64,000 nt of DNA from contig NC_081851.1 in the NCBI RefSeq assembly GCF_963259705.1, positions 11,878,145-11,942,144 on the forward strand, in the 5' to 3' direction. Positions 35,571-47,254 of this stretch are shown here, in pieces. Numbering within the stretch: position 1 is the stretch's first letter; each line of letters begins with the position of its first letter. Origin of the DNA: Myotis daubentonii (taxonomy: Eukaryota; Chordata; Mammalia; Chiroptera; Vespertilionidae). The notes under the pieces were generated by a model. That model did not search any database. It saw only the letters and a program-made list of their open reading frames with translations, and was not told the DNA's origin. Made by a program: the position numbers and the translations under genes.

Positions 35571-36400
35571 TTTCAAAGTAAAGAGGTAAATAAATGGGCA
35601 AAGACATGCATACACATCTCCACTGAGAAGATAAATGAGTGGCTAATAAGCACAAGAGAAGATGCTCAACATCATAAGTCATTAAGAAAATGCAAATTAA
35701 AACCCCTTCACACCCACTGGCATGGCTACATTCAGAGAACAATACCCGATCTTGTCAAGGAGAAGGAAACTGAATCCCTCAGATGTGGCTGGTGGGAATG
35801 GAAACAGTCTGGCAATTCCTTAAATAGTTAAATGTGAATTTATCATTTGACCCAACCATTCTACTCCTAACAATCTCTCCAAGGAAAAAGAAATCACATA
35901 TGTCCACACACAGACCTTAGCTCCAGTGTTCATAGCGCAGTAACTCACAATGTCAAAAAGTGGGAACAGAGCAGATGTCCATCAACTGTTGAGGGATAAA
36001 CCACACGCAGTGCATCTGCACCATGAACAATGGCACAGAGATGACTACAGCATCACAGGCGCCACACACGGGGCCCAGCAAACATTGTGCTGGTGAGAGA
36101 AGCGGGCCACAAAAACTGCATTTCGATTCTGTAATCTGTCCAGGAAAGGCAACCCCACAAAGGCCAGAAGCCTGCGGAGCGGCTGCCCGAGGCTGGGAAC
36201 GGAATAAGACTGACTGCAAACCACATCCGAGGGATCTTCTTAAGATGAGAGGAATTTAAAAACTGGATTGTGGTGATGGGTGCACAACTCTCTTCATTTA
36301 CTAAAATCCATAAATCCATTTAATTGCATGCTTAAACATGTCAATTTTATGGCATGCAAGCAAATTATGGTATTGAAATACAGCTAATTAAGCAGCAAGA
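35571..36400 (+). mobile_element. Old L1M ORF2 3' part and 3' UTR
   Basis: AAGATGCTCAACATCATAAG, then GGCTGGTGGGAATGGAAAC, ending in the L1M tail GGATTGTGGTGATGGGTGCA and GGTATTGAAATACAGCT. No frame survives. Confidence 0.8.
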
Positions 36401-36408
36401 AAGATTGA

Positions 36409-36454
36409 GAGAGAAGGAGGGAGGGAGGGAGGGGGAGAGAGAGAGAGAGAGAGA
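36409..36454. repeat. (GA)n/(GGGA)n simple repeat
   Basis: GGGA runs grade into a GA tract. Confidence 0.9.
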
Positions 36455-36959
36455 AGGAGCAGCCCTACCTTTATTTACACAGAATCTATGGAGTATACAC
36501 TTACCATGACTGCAGCTGGGACTCTACTATAAAGCACAAGAACTTCTGCCTACATCAGTCAGATGTAATGAACACTTTTGAGGACTTGAATTTTTCTCTC
36601 TGCCATAGATACATTAAAGAAATAGCTGTCAGCATTGGTTCAAAAACCTACTATTAAAAGTCATAGAAAATATTCTGCAAGGAACCTAACAACTCAACTC
36701 CATGGGCCAAACAATAACCTTGGAGACCTCAAAACACTTCTAGGATTTGAATTTTATGATCTCTGAGATTACTTTCACTTTGATTCTGAGTCCACTCCAC
36801 AGCTTTTTTGGGGGTTGGGGGAAGGAAAATCAAAATAAATTGAATTAACATCACTGGAATTTTTCTTTTACTTCCATATTATGCTAGTCACCTACTGCTA
36901 AAGTAATGCATACTTTAATTCTATCCCTACAAGGGTCAAGGGACTCAGATGGTTCATAA

Positions 36960-36961
<2 letters not shown>
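36455..36961. other. No recognised feature
   Basis: AT-rich unique sequence. Confidence 0.45.

Positions 36962-37006
<45 letters not shown>
36962..37006. repeat. (TC)n microsatellite
   Basis: About 22 perfect TC dinucleotides. Confidence 0.95.
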
Positions 37007-37008
<2 letters not shown>

Positions 37009-37167
37009 TAGGTTCTACTTTCTCACTCATTTTAAAACCATGCCACTAATGCCCCAAAATTTCTTCCTGGAGTGGTGCAGAAGGCCAGACACCTGTAACA
37101 GGGATATGCAATATATTCAACATACCAAGATGGTCTTTAAAGACAGGGTTTTTTTTTTTATTTTATA

Positions 37168-37422
37168 CTAGAGGCCTAGTACATGAAATTCATTCATGGG
37201 TAGGGTCCCAAGACAATCAGGGCCAATCTGCGGGGTGACCAGTGGGGCAATTGGGGGCCCCCACTGGCACCCACCTTGGCTGGCCTTAGGCCTGAGGGCT
37301 GAGGGCAGCTCCTGTGTTGAGCGTCTGCTCCCTGGTGGTCAGTGCATGTCATAGCGACTGGTCATTCCACTGGTCATTCTACTGTTAGGTCGATTTGCAT
37401 TTTAGGCTTTTATTATTTAGGA
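37168..37422 (-). mobile_element. HeliBat-type Helitron, short
   Basis: Flanked by A (37,167) and T (37,423) with CTAGAGGCCTAGTACATG at the left and AGGCTTTTATTATTTAGGA at the right, i.e. both termini intact. Only 255 bp. A CTCF-like TGCTCCCTGGTGG lies at 37,326-37,338. Confidence 0.88.
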
Positions 37423-37689
37423 TGTGAGTACCAACACAGAGAAGCTACATCAGCACTGTATTCCCATCTCTCCTCCCCTGCAACCACCCCCTAAGAGCAT
37501 GCATTTGCCTGCTGTGTCACAGCTCAAACCCTGCCTCTGTGTGTGATAAGCACCACCTCCTTTCTCCCCAGGCTAATCTGTCCACCGTCAGTCCCTCTCC
37601 CAGAATTTCCAATGCTTTCCCTGCTGTGGGTGTGGCTCCTTAAAACCTACTCTCTCAATTAAGACAAAGGTCTCAAAATATAAAGGTGG
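37423..37689. other. No recognised feature
   Basis: Unique, C-rich in part. Confidence 0.4.
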
Positions 37690-37950
37690 GCTGACTATTA
37701 TTTTTTAAAAACTTATTGTTGAAAGTATTACATATATCCCTTTTTTTCCACATTGACCGTTTATAGCCCACCCCTGCCCCCCACCCCAGGCCTCCACCAC
37801 CCTATTGTCTGTGTCCATGGGTTATGCATATATGAATATAAGTTTTTGGCTAATCCCTTCCCACCCACCCATCCACTCCCGCCCCTTCTGACATTCCACA
37901 GTCTGTTCCATGCTCCTGTGTCTCTGGATCTATTTGGACGGTCTATTAGA
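37690..37950 (-). mobile_element. L1/half-L1 3' UTR fragment
   Basis: Matches the start of 20,733-20,990 (CCAGGCC..CTATTGTCTGTGTCCAT.. GGTTATGCATATA), a minus-strand L1-type 3' end, 5'-truncated. Confidence 0.75.
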
Positions 37951-38764
37951 TGACAGGGAGGACTCATTGAAAATTGGCGGTTATGACAAGGATGTGTGGT
38001 AGGTGAGGAACTGCCCTCACTTTTTAAAGACACACGGAGGTATTTGGTCATTAAGACGCATTTTCTTTAAGTAGGTCAGCATACACTAACTCGCCCTTGA
38101 CCCAGACCTCCGTCCGGCAAGTTGTGTATCCTCACTGCCAAAGGCAGTCTCCTTAACACAGCCTTTATGTCCATGTTCACTTTCCTCGGCCCATTTACTT
38201 CCTCCTCCCACTCCCCTCCACCACCTGCTCCCCACGTGTTCTAGCCAAGGTCACTGTGCAACCCATCAGAAGGGGGGGTCCGCTCTCCATTCTCAGGCCT
38301 CAGGACTCCAGAAGGAGGATGACTTCCCTGAAGCCTCATCCACAAGGAAGCAGAGATTGGAAAACATTGTTAGAAATTACGATGTCCATTCTTAGTTGAG
38401 ATGGAGGAGAATGGACTCAGTCGCACATTGCTGAAGGGGGTGTAAATTCCCTCTCTAGAAAAGTCTGGTAGAATCTATACATGCACACACATGTATGAAA
38501 GAAGAAACACATATATATTTATGTAAAAATCTGGAATAATACCCACACATAAAAACTATTAACATTGGTGAATATGAAGGAGAGGGATTATAGAGAGGAC
38601 AGGGAAAATTAACTGTTTGTATATCTTCTTGTTTAGTTTTACTTTTTGCAGTGATTGTACATTATTTTTATAATGTAAAAAATATTGTAATTGAACATAA
38701 AACATTCTGATCCTGTACTATCAATAACTTAAATAATATTATCAACACCATCATACTTCTTTCC

Positions 38765-38930
38765 ATTTTAAAAAATCGAGATATAATTGACATATGACAT
38801 ATTAGTTTTGGGTATACAACTTAATGATTTTATATTGCATATATTGCAAACGATCACCACAATAAGTCTAGTTAATATCCATTACCACACAGTTATACTT
38901 TTTTTCTTGTGGAAAATACCATAATTCTTA
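38765..38930 (-). mobile_element. Old L1 3' UTR fragment
   Basis: GAGATATAATTGACATATGA, AATGATTTTATATTGC and CGATCACCACAATAAGTCTA are the well-known L1M 3' UTR landmarks in reverse. Confidence 0.75.
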
Positions 38931-38984
38931 AATCATCAGTTTATTCATTCACTAATTCACCCCATGGGCTCTGCATCCCGTCCA

Positions 38985-39510
38985 TCCATATTCAATGATG
39001 CCTACATATGCTACATTATAGGGCACAGCAGCGAACAAAACGGAGCCAGACACCCCCTTCAAGGTCTACAAGGTAGAACAGGTATTAAACTGGTAAAGCA
39101 TATGAACAGATTGTGATGAGGCCACAGAATAAAAACAGGGGATCCTGTGAGAAAATCCTAGGGTGCCTATGAAGCTGCTTGGAGCGTGTGACCAGGAAAG
39201 TCACTCTGAGAAGAACACGCATAAACTGGGACCCAAAGGTTGAGATGTAACCAGGAGTTGGCCAAGAGCTGAGAGGAGCATGGCCCACTGCTCAGGGGGG
39301 ACTGGCTGTAAGGAGCATGTGTTTGAGGTGCACAAGGGATCAGAAGGTCAGCGTGTCTGGAGCCCCCTGAGCAAGGGCAGGCAGAGTGAGAGGAGGTCAG
39401 AGAGGGCGGGATCCCGCAGAGCTATGTGAGCCAGGCAGGAGTTTGGCTCTGGTTGTGAAGGACACAGAAAAGGGTGTCACTCCCAGAGGACTGCCAAGAC
39501 GGAAGTTATG
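38985..39510 (+). mobile_element. Ancient interspersed repeat, family unassigned
   Basis: Follows the pattern of an old mammalian repeat: GGGCACAGCAGCGAACAAAA, ..GATGTAACCAGGAGTTGGC.., ..GTCTGGAGCCCCCTGAGCAA.., GAGGTCAGAGAGGGCGGGAT. No coding content. Confidence 0.45.
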
Positions 39511-40379
39511 TTATGAGGCAGGTGCCAGTGACACAGCCCCCAACTCTGAGGGCCCCAGCCAAGTGGTGGGGACATCTGATCAAGTCACTGTGGTGTGGCG
39601 CTGACAGAGGTCGAGGGCACAACCCCTTGTATCCTGAGGCACATGCCCATCACGTGCCCGCCACCACTTTGAGCCCAGCACCATGGCACAGATGTCCTTC
39701 ATTGCACGTTATTAGAAGATAAACCCTCCCTCAGTCCTCTGTCCTGGTGTTTCTCACACGGAGCAATGGCTTACAGTTTGAAACTATGAATACAAGATTT
39801 TGTTAAAGAGCAGATCTTTCTTTCACCTTTGTACCACAGTCAGGCATTTCTCTAGCCTTCTGAAATCCAATAGTTGTTCTGGCCAAAGACCAAAGTGCCC
39901 GACGGTGGGACGTTGGTCACCCCCAAGTGCACCTGCTATGTGCTAGGCAGCGTGAGAAAGTACACAGAGAAAGTGAAATGTTACCCTTTTCCTGGAGACA
40001 TTACCAGAATGGGGGTGGTATTTTTGATGCCCAGGTGCCTTTATCTTTTCATTACTGTGTTTGTGACCGACCCTCACCATCCACAGGCACCCATCTCATG
40101 ACAAGGAAAGGGGTGGTTTTCTTACCTGGGCAAGAGGAATGTGTGTGGTTAGGACTCTGAGAGCAGAAAAGAAGGAAACACATTTGGAATTCAGCTTTTG
40201 AGTACTAACACAGAATTAACAAGACAGTATTTTGAAAGTCATACCTTATTAAGATGTGAAGTAGACATTCCCTAAGTGCCCGTTACCATAGGAGAAGCCA
40301 GACTGGCCTGACTTGAAGTGAGAGCCTAGCTCTGCATTCACTGCCATCAGGGGACCAGGCTTCTGAGAGTGGACACACT
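39511..40379. other. No recognised feature; weak MIR-like patch
   Basis: 39,927-39,950 (GCACCTGCTATGTGCTAGGCA) resembles a MIR core; otherwise unassigned. Confidence 0.35.
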
Positions 40380-40411
40380 GTGGCCGCGTTTCCGGGGCTG
40401 CGGCCTTCCGG

Positions 40412-40424
40412 CCAGCAGGGGGCG
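40412..40424 (+). promoter_or_regulatory. Strong CTCF-like site
   Basis: CCAGCAGGGGGCG fits the CTCF core CCASNAGRKGGCR at every position and sits at the start of the CpG-rich segment. Confidence 0.55.
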
Positions 40425-40433
40425 TCACCCAGG

Positions 40434-40550
40434 CCCTTCCTGCTGCCTGCTCTCCCCAGGAAGTCCCGCCCCTTCCTGCTCCCAGCTTTCCCCAGGAAGC
40501 TCCGCCCCTTCCTGCTGCCTGCTCTCCCCAGGAAGTCCCGCCCCTGCCTG
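40434..40550. repeat. ~42-bp tandem repeat with GC and ETS-like boxes
   Basis: Three copies of a unit built from CCCCAGGAAGTCCCGCCCC and TTCCTGCTGCCTGCTCT, so ETS-like and Sp1-like elements are tandemly repeated. Confidence 0.85.
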
Positions 40551-40968
40551 AAGTTGGAGTCCCTGTCTCTGGAAGATGGTGGCTTTCCAGTGCTCATGGC
40601 CTCAGGAAGCGCGAGGCAGGCATGGGCTGGAGCACAGAAGGCGGCGGTCGGGGCCCTGGAGCCCTGGAGCGGCTAAGCCCGCGGTGAGGAGTCCGTGCTG
40701 GTGCCTTCGGGGCCAGCCCTGTGGCGGAGCAGCGCCCATTGCAGGAGGTCCGTTCCCTCCCCCAGAAGGTGGCCAGGGCCGGGCAGAGCAGGGCAGGCCA
40801 GGCTTGGCCCTCCCGGCGGGCCCCCCCGCTCTGCGGGCACCAGCTGCGTAGGGTGCCGCCTTCTAAGGTCGGGGTTCCCTCCCTCCTCACCTCGCCAGGC
40901 CCGCTGATCCCTGCAGAGTGTGATGGAGCCCTGGCCTTCCTCGAGCCCGTGTGGATCCAGTTTCCCAG

Positions 40969-40985
40969 CGCCCCCCCCCCCCCCG
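40969..40985. repeat. (C)n tract
   Basis: Run of about 16 C. Confidence 0.9.
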
Positions 40986-41380
40986 TGTCAGACTGGGACC
41001 CCCCTCACAGCCACACGGTTCTGGCCAGGACAGGATTGCAGGGAGATGCGGGGACAGCCATGGGCCTGACCACCTAGCAGGTCAGTTCACTGACGGGAAC
41101 ACGGGAGGTTATGGCCACTCCTCACTTCACCTTCACTTGTGGCGTGAAGGGCACCAGCAATGAGGGTTCCAGGGAAGCCATTGCGGCGCCTCAGCCCAGG
41201 GCAGCCCCTGAAGCCTGTGCCCAGCGAGGAGCTCTCCCGACGCTGCGCCCATGGAACTCCAGTGCTGTGGGGCCAGGAAGGGCCTCCCGGGATGAGCGGG
41301 GCACAAAGCCCTTGGCGCCAGTCACTGAATGGCTCTTGAGTCACTTAAAAATAAAACCAGGTCTCTGCTGATTTGTGTTA

Positions 41381-42359
41381 AAATCCCATCGAATGAATGT
41401 ATGTGCTTAAATAACTTAAGTAACATAAACGGCATTGCTATTTTTAAATGCTATATTAAGTTATATTTTATTTTGAAGACATCAAATGAATTTAAAATTT
41501 GAGAAAATTTGATATAATAAAATAATCCCATTCGTGTGTTCAAAACATCCAACCTGAGTGCCTTTTATGAATGATTTTTTTCTTGATATCTAAAGAATTC
41601 TAATTTCCCTTTTTTAAGTTATATTTGAACATAATATAGTGGCACTTCAGGTTTATCTTTAGTGAAGGGGCTCAAATGGGGAGTTTACAGGTTACATTTA
41701 TTTATTAACTAAAGAATATTCCAAGTCTATAGGAGCTGGCCTCTGTGAAGTCATCGTACCATCCTGCCCATTGGTGTTTAGTGTTTGCATTTTGTCAGTG
41801 ACACATGTATATCCTGTTGAGCTCACCTGCACCCACACTTTAACTAGCCCCCACTAATCTGCTCTCCCCCCATTTTCTTTTTCCGGCTTTTGTTCCCCAA
41901 TGTTCAAACCTTTCCCATCAAGTGTCTGAGTGGCTGGTCACACCTGCTAGTTGTCCGGCACAGCTGTGTTCCTCCAGGTCTAGGTCTCACTTCCTGACTG
42001 GACCGTTGACATCAATCCAAGTCATCCTACTTCTACCTCTTCCTCCTCCAGTCTCAGCCTGCATTTGAGAATGAGTGCTATTAGATATGCATTGTTGTGC
42101 AGCGTTACAGACAGATGCGTTTGAACACTTCTAACAGTGCTATTTTGCCAGGGGACCAGATGGCTGCTGGCCAAAGCACACCACCTTGTAGGAGACGAGG
42201 GGGTGTACTTACAGGGGAGATTTGAGAGCTGTGGCAAATTGCTCTGTGCTTCATTCACCAGTCCATGCTGTTGTGCATCAATACTGTACCCTCAGGCTGG
42301 TTTGAAAAGATTATGCCCTGTGGTAGTGTACACCATATCATATGTATATCTATGTGTTA
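41381..42359. other. No recognised feature
   Basis: AT-rich then mixed unique sequence. Confidence 0.45.
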
Positions 42360-42568
42360 ATTTTAATATATTTTTGTTGACTTCAGAGAGAAAGGGAGAG
42401 GGAGATAGAAACATCAATGATGAGAAAGAATAGCTGGTGGGTTACCTCCTGCATGCCCCCTATTGGCAATTGAGCCAGAAACCCTGGGCATGTGCCCTGA
42501 CTGGAATTGAACTGTGACCTCCTGGTTTATAGTGGAATGTTCAATCACTGAGCGACACTGGCCCGACT
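42360..42568 (-). mobile_element. VES SINE
   Basis: Reverse of the VES consensus: GAGAGAAAGGGAGAGGGAGA, CTATTGGCAATTGAGCC, GAATTGAACTGTGACCT and CACTGAGCGACACTGGCC. Confidence 0.9.
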
Positions 42569-42614
42569 TATGCATTAATTTTTAAAGTACTGACTCTTTC
42601 AACATAAACATCCA

Positions 42615-44813
42615 ATTATGTTGAAAAGAAGGATCCCTGAGAGTAACTTGCCAGCATGATTGTCAAGTGTGTGCTTGCAAGGTTCATTGTTCCTGTACTG
42701 GGACCTCCCCAGTCACAAAGCTGACTGGCAGCCATATCTGAGTTTCCATCAGCGTGACTCTCACTGTTTTCTCCACCCTGGTTATTCCCTGAGACCTCAC
42801 CCCATCCAATTTGCAGCCCTACCCAAGCTGTTTGTAGCCAATTTTCCATATGAGTGGCCTATCATGGCTCAGGCTTCATTCAGACTTTGCTAGAATCTCA
42901 AACAAGCAGCAGCTGGCATCGAACCTATCAATAAAAGGCCGAAGACTCTGCACTAGCACCAGCCTGTTTTCCTTTACAGCTGGGTCTTGCCTGGGCACTT
43001 CCTAGCCCAAAACAAATAGCAGCCATCTGCAGATCTCTCTGTAGCTCCTGCTAGGTGGCCCCAGGCAGTGGCTGACTTTGCACCTCCTGGAGGCCCCAAA
43101 GCCAATGAATCTGGAGGACAGCTTCATACCATAACAGATTACAGCTCTGCACACCCACAAGCAACACACTCAAGGAGCTGACTCAGTGAGCACCAAAGCC
43201 CCACTGAAACAAGTCCTGTTCCATATGGGTGTCTCCTGCACAGAAGCTCTTCCATTTGGGATGCAGCTGGTCCTCACAGCCCATCAGCCTGGAAATCAAT
43301 TCCTCCCAGTGATAGCAATAGCAGTCAATTCTCAACTACAACAAGACTGTGCACACAGCCCACACAGGAGCACACCTAGAATGCCCTCTCAGGTGACTGG
43401 GGAGTCTGAGCCACTAGGCCCTACAGGAAACCTAATATACAAGTTATCTCTACCAATTCCAGGAGACATAGTAGTTCTAACCTAATACATAGAAACAAAC
43501 ACAGATACAGGGAAGCTGCCAAAGTACAGAGACAATGAAACATGTCACAAATGAAAGAAATGGAAGTAAGCAAACTCCTGGAGACAGTGTTCAAAAAAAT
43601 AGTTCTAAGGTCACTCAAAGATCTTAATGAGAGTTTCAAGGGACTTAATGAGAGCTTTAAGGGAATTAATGAGAGATTCAAGGGACTTAATAAGACTTTC
43701 AAGGATCTCGGTGAGAATGCCAAAGACATAAAAATAGGACCAGTGAGAAATTAAGCATATACTAACTGAAATAAAGAATAATTTACAGGAATTCAACAGT
43801 AGAATAGAGGATTCTGAGAATCAAATAAATGATTTGGAACATGAGGAAGCAAAAGGCACCTAATAAGAAGAACAAAAGGGAAAAGAATAAAAAGGTATGA
43901 AGATAATGTAAGGAGCCTCTGGGACAACTTCCAGTGTACCAACATTCCCATTATGGTGGTTCTAGAAGGAGAATAAAGAGAGAGCAATATCTTGAAAACC
44001 TATTTGAATATATAATGACAGAAAACTTCCCCCACATGGTGAAAGAAATAGTCTTACAAGTTCAGGAAACACAGTAAGTCCCAAACAAGATGAATCCAAA
44101 GAGGTCCACATCGTAATTAAAATGCCAACCGTTAAAGAAAAAGAGAGGATTTTAAAAGCAGCAAGAGAAAAGCAATTAGTTACCTACAAGGGAGTACTCA
44201 TATGACTGTCAGCTGATTTCTCAACAGAAACTTTGCAGGCCAGAAGGGAGTGGCAAGAAATTACGAAAGTGATGAATAGCAAGAACCTATAACCAAGGTT
44301 ACTCTACCCAGCAAAGCTATCATTTAGAATTGAACATCAGATAAAGAGCTTCACAGACAAGAAAAAGCTAAAGGTCTTCATCCCCACCAAGCCAGTATTA
44401 CATGAAATGTTGAAGGGTATTCTGAAAGAAGAAGAAGAGGCAGAAGAAAAAAAGAAAAAATATGAACAACAAAATGGCAATAAATACATATCTATCAGCA
44501 ATTGAATTTAAAAATCAAAATAAATGAACAAGAAATCTAATGAACAAAATAAACTGATGAATAAAATAGAATCAGAGGCATGGAAACAGAACAGACTGAC
44601 AAATCTCAGAGGAAAGGAGTGAGAGGGGTATGGGAAGATATTAAGGAAAAATCTTATATGCATATGTCATTACCTAAGGACACAGACAATAGGGTGGTGA
44701 AGGTCTGGAGTGGGGTGGGATCTGGGTGGATGGGGGCCCTGGAAGGCAAAGGGGGGCATCTGTAATGCTCTCAGCAATAAAGATTTTCCTAAAAATAAAA
44801 AAAAGGATATTTA
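42615..44813 (+). mobile_element. ORF1-only (half-L1/HAL1-like) element
   Basis: 5'-truncated relative to 20,733-23,341. 5' UTR to 43,530, then ORF1: an open coiled-coil stretch at 43,542-43,754 with five heptad-like repeats (ESFKGLN/ESFKGIN/ERFKGLN/KTFKDLG), a degraded RRM core (to 44,130) and carboxy domain (to 44,480), directly followed by the L1-type 3' UTR and A-tail (44,490-44,813). No ORF2. Confidence 0.85.
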
Positions 44814-45016
44814 GATGTGCCCTGACTGTAATCAAACTGAGACCTCCTGGTGTGATAGGTAGATGCTAATAAATATATTAAAAATACTTAATTATGATAT
44901 ATACATATATAAATAAAAATAAAACGTGGTTTGTGTTTCATTTATTCCTTTTTAGGTGCTACAATAAATAGTAATCACAATAGAATTAGCTATGTTATCC
45001 TAGTCTTTTTATATCA
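44814..45016. other. AT-rich; short VES-like relic
   Basis: 44,815-44,865 resembles the reverse of the VES B-box region (GACTGTAATCAAACTGAGAC). Rest unassigned. Confidence 0.35.
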
Positions 45017-45800
45017 TCCTATCTAATAAAAGAGAAAAATGGTAATTGGCGTACGACGATACCCTTTTCATTGGCTAATCAGGGCTATATGCAAATTAAC
45101 TGTCAGCCAAGATAGCGGTTAACTGCCAACATAGGCGCAATGCTGGGAGGCGAAAGGGGAAGGAGGGAAGAAGCTGCTTGCTGCTGACTGCAATCGGAAA
45201 CCCAGGCGGCAGCCAAGAGCCAGAGAACCCAGCTGCCTTTGCTCGGAGAAGCCAGGCCTCCTTTGCTGGCTTCTGTGATAAGAGAACCTGGCCACCTTTG
45301 CCGGACCTGGGCCAGTAATGGGAGAAGCTGGGTGGGGCAAGGAAGAGGCGGATGTCTGCCTGGCTTCTCAGATCACTGATCACCAGTGATGGGAGAACAC
45401 CCAGAGGCGGGGCCAGAGGCCAGGCTGCATAGCTGCCTGGGGACACCATCTGGACCCCAGGGGCGACGCAGCCAGGCCCCAGAAGGAGACCCAGGGCCCG
45501 GGGCTGAGTTGCAGCTGTGGTACGCAATCCAGTGCCTGGGCTGAGGAGACCCAGAAGGAGACCCAGGTTCCGGGGCTGTTTTTACCGCTGGGGCACGCAA
45601 TCCGGTGCCCAAGCTGAGGAGACCCAGGGCCCGGGGCTGCGTCGCAGCTGGGGCACGCCATCCGGTCCGGGGGCGATACAGCCAGGCCCCAGAAGGAGAC
45701 CCAGGCACCAGGGCTGTATCGCTGCTGGGGCACGCAATACAGTACCTGGGCTGAGGATACTCAGAAGGAGACCCAGGGGCCTCGCAAGAGGAGAGTCTCC
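45017..45800 (+). mobile_element. HeliBat-type Helitron, 3' end unclear
   Basis: A (45,016) then TCCTATCTAATAAAAGAGAA. It shares its first ~130 bp closely with the Helitron at 18,984-19,664 (TGGTAATTGGCGTACGA, TTCATTGGCTAATCAGGGCT). The family 3' hairpin is not found at the expected distance. The next hairpin plus 3' context is at 47,400-47,443, beyond the TFPT retrocopy. Confidence 0.8.
45420..45790. repeat. 60-77-bp minisatellite inside Helitron
   Basis: GCACGCAATCC-type blocks at 45,521, 45,594, 45,654 and 45,731, alternating with AGGAGACCCAGGG blocks. Confidence 0.75.
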
Positions 45801-45889
45801 ATGGTCAGATGGCGTGGTGTCGGGACAGGAATAAAGACCCGAGGTGACTCAGATGCCTGGCCACAGGGTTAGACCAGCCAGCAGGGCCT

Positions 45890-46060
45890 TTCAGTTGGGA
45901 CTGGGGTGGGGGTGGGGCGAGGGAGGCAAGCCGGAAATAGAGAACTACAACTCCCAGGAGGCTTAGTGGCCAGGGCCTGGGTGCCTGGCTGTGAAATCTG
46001 ATGGGCTGTAGTTTCGCAAGCCACTTTAAACTAGAGGCTTGCAAGGTTGGAAGTTCTGCG
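45890..46060 (+). promoter_or_regulatory. Housekeeping-promoter-like segment upstream of TFPT copy
   Basis: GGGTGGGGCGAGGG GC-box-like run, ETS-type CCGGAAAT (45,931-45,938) and ZNF143/SBS-like ACTACAACTCCCAG (45,944-45,957), with an opposite-facing CTGTAGTTTCG at 46,007. This trio is typical of housekeeping, often bidirectional, promoters. Whether it belongs to the TFPT source locus is inference. Confidence 0.45.
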
Positions 46061-46077
46061 TCGGGAGCCAGGGAGAA

Positions 46078-46865
46078 ATGGAGCTGGAGCAGAGAGAGGG
46101 GTCCATGGCAGCTGTGGGCTTTGAGGAGTTCTCAGCACCTCCCGGCTGGGAGCTGGCGCTGCCTCCGCTGAAGGTGGTCGCATCCTGGAGAGCGAGCTTG
46201 AGACCGAAGTGGAGTTCGTGTCTGGGGGTCTGGGCAGCTCCAGCCTCCAGGAGCGAGACGAAGAGGAGGAGGCAGCCTGAGGCCAGCAAGGGCGGCACCA
46301 ACAGGAAGTACCAGGCGCTGGATCGGCACTGCAGGGAGATTGAGCAGGCGAAGGAGTGGGTCCTGAACAGGCTCCATCAGATATAGAGGATAACATGGAG
46401 ACTCCAGCAGGAGCGGAGGTTCCTCATGAAGGTGCTGGACTCCTACAGTGACAACTACCGGGCCAGCCAGTTCACCATCTTACTGGAGGACGAGGGCAGC
46501 CAGGGCAGAGACGCCCCCAACCCAGGCAACGCTGAGAACGAGCCTCCAGAGAAAGAGGGGCTGTCCCCGCCCAGGAGGACGCCAGCGCCCACAGAAGCCA
46601 GCAGCCCGGCCCCTGGCGAGGGGCCCAGCAGTTGGAAGAGGCAGCGAGTGCCATAGGAAGGGCACTGGGCAGGAGTCCCGCTGACTCCGGAGCTGGCCCC
46701 CTGTGCAGATAAAGGTGGAGGAAGACTTTGGCTTCTAAGCCCTCGAGGCTCTGGACTTAAATTGGGTTTCTCGGGGGCCAGACAAGCTGCTGCCCTACCC
46801 CACCCTAGCCAGCTCCCCCTTTGACTGACCTCCCAATAAATGGACCCGATGCAAAAAAAAAAAAA
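46078..46865 (+). pseudogene. TFPT: TFPT processed retrocopy (pseudogene)
   Basis: Intronless copy of TFPT (TCF3 fusion partner, an INO80 chromatin-remodelling subunit). It opens [20 protein letters not shown] at 46,078 and ends LLPYPTLASPPFD, stop at 46,826-46,828, followed by AATAAA (46,835-46,840) and a poly(A) tract (46,853-46,865). Recognisable blocks in between include KYQAL, EREIEQ-type coiled coil, [29 protein letters not shown] and IKVEEDFGF. Lesions: frameshift near 46,170, TGA near 46,278, TAG at 46,384 and later frame changes. It cannot make full-length TFPT. I did not find convincing target-site duplications. The 5' part has unusually much sequence that looks like a promoter directly upstream. 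Confidence 0.92.
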
Positions 46866-47009
46866 GCTTACAGAGGCATGTTTATAGGATCAAATAGTAT
46901 AAATATAGATGTAACAGGACAATAAAAAGAGAACCTGGCTATGATGATAACCTGAATGCTGCCTCTGTGTCATTCCTTCTTTGGGAACCCCTGGACCTGC
47001 TGGGGCTGG
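46866..47009. other. Unassigned spacer
   Basis: AT-rich flank between the retrocopy tail and MLT1. Confidence 0.4.
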
Positions 47010-47195
47010 ACCCCAACATTCCTCTTCTTATAAGGACTTCAGTGAGATGGGCTAAGGGTCCCACTGCAACTGCCACAATTTAATGTAATCCCCTCTTTAA
47101 AGATCTTATCTCCATATACAGGTACATTCTGAGGTTCTGGGGATTAGGATTTTAACATACATTTTGTTGATTACCCAAATCAGCCCTTAACAACC
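47010..47195 (-). mobile_element. MLT1 LTR fragment (ERVL-MaLR)
   Basis: Reverse of MLT1: CTTATAAGGACTTCAGTGAG, ATCTTATCTCCATATACAGG, CACATTCTGAGGTTCTGGGG-like block and TTAGGATTTTAACATA. Confidence 0.8.
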
Positions 47196-47254
47196 AGCAT
47201 GTTTCAGAAAGTAGATTCCTACAGGGTTATTTACCAAACATTCAGAAGTATTTT

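Larger units (their letters stand above)
40380..41380 (+). promoter_or_regulatory. CpG-rich segment, candidate promoter/short transcript
   Basis: From 40,380 the sequence becomes CpG-rich with GC boxes (CCGCCCC at 40,467, 40,502 and 40,538), ETS-like GGAAGT elements, and splice-donor-like GCGGTGAGG at 40,682. About 650 bp further an AATAAA lies at 41,350. Open frames are present on both strands but none resembles a known protein and none starts in a supported context. A small noncoding or retro-derived transcript is possible. The motifs are seen; transcription is inference. Confidence 0.35.

Noticed and set aside
40380..40676. Repetitive Pro/Leu/Arg open frame over the tandem GC boxes
   Set aside because: Begins at GTG, not ATG, and mirrors the ~42-bp repeat.
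46426..46684. Open frames within the TFPT copy as an active gene
   Set aside because: Frameshifts and internal stops relative to TFPT; they are fragments of the pseudogene.
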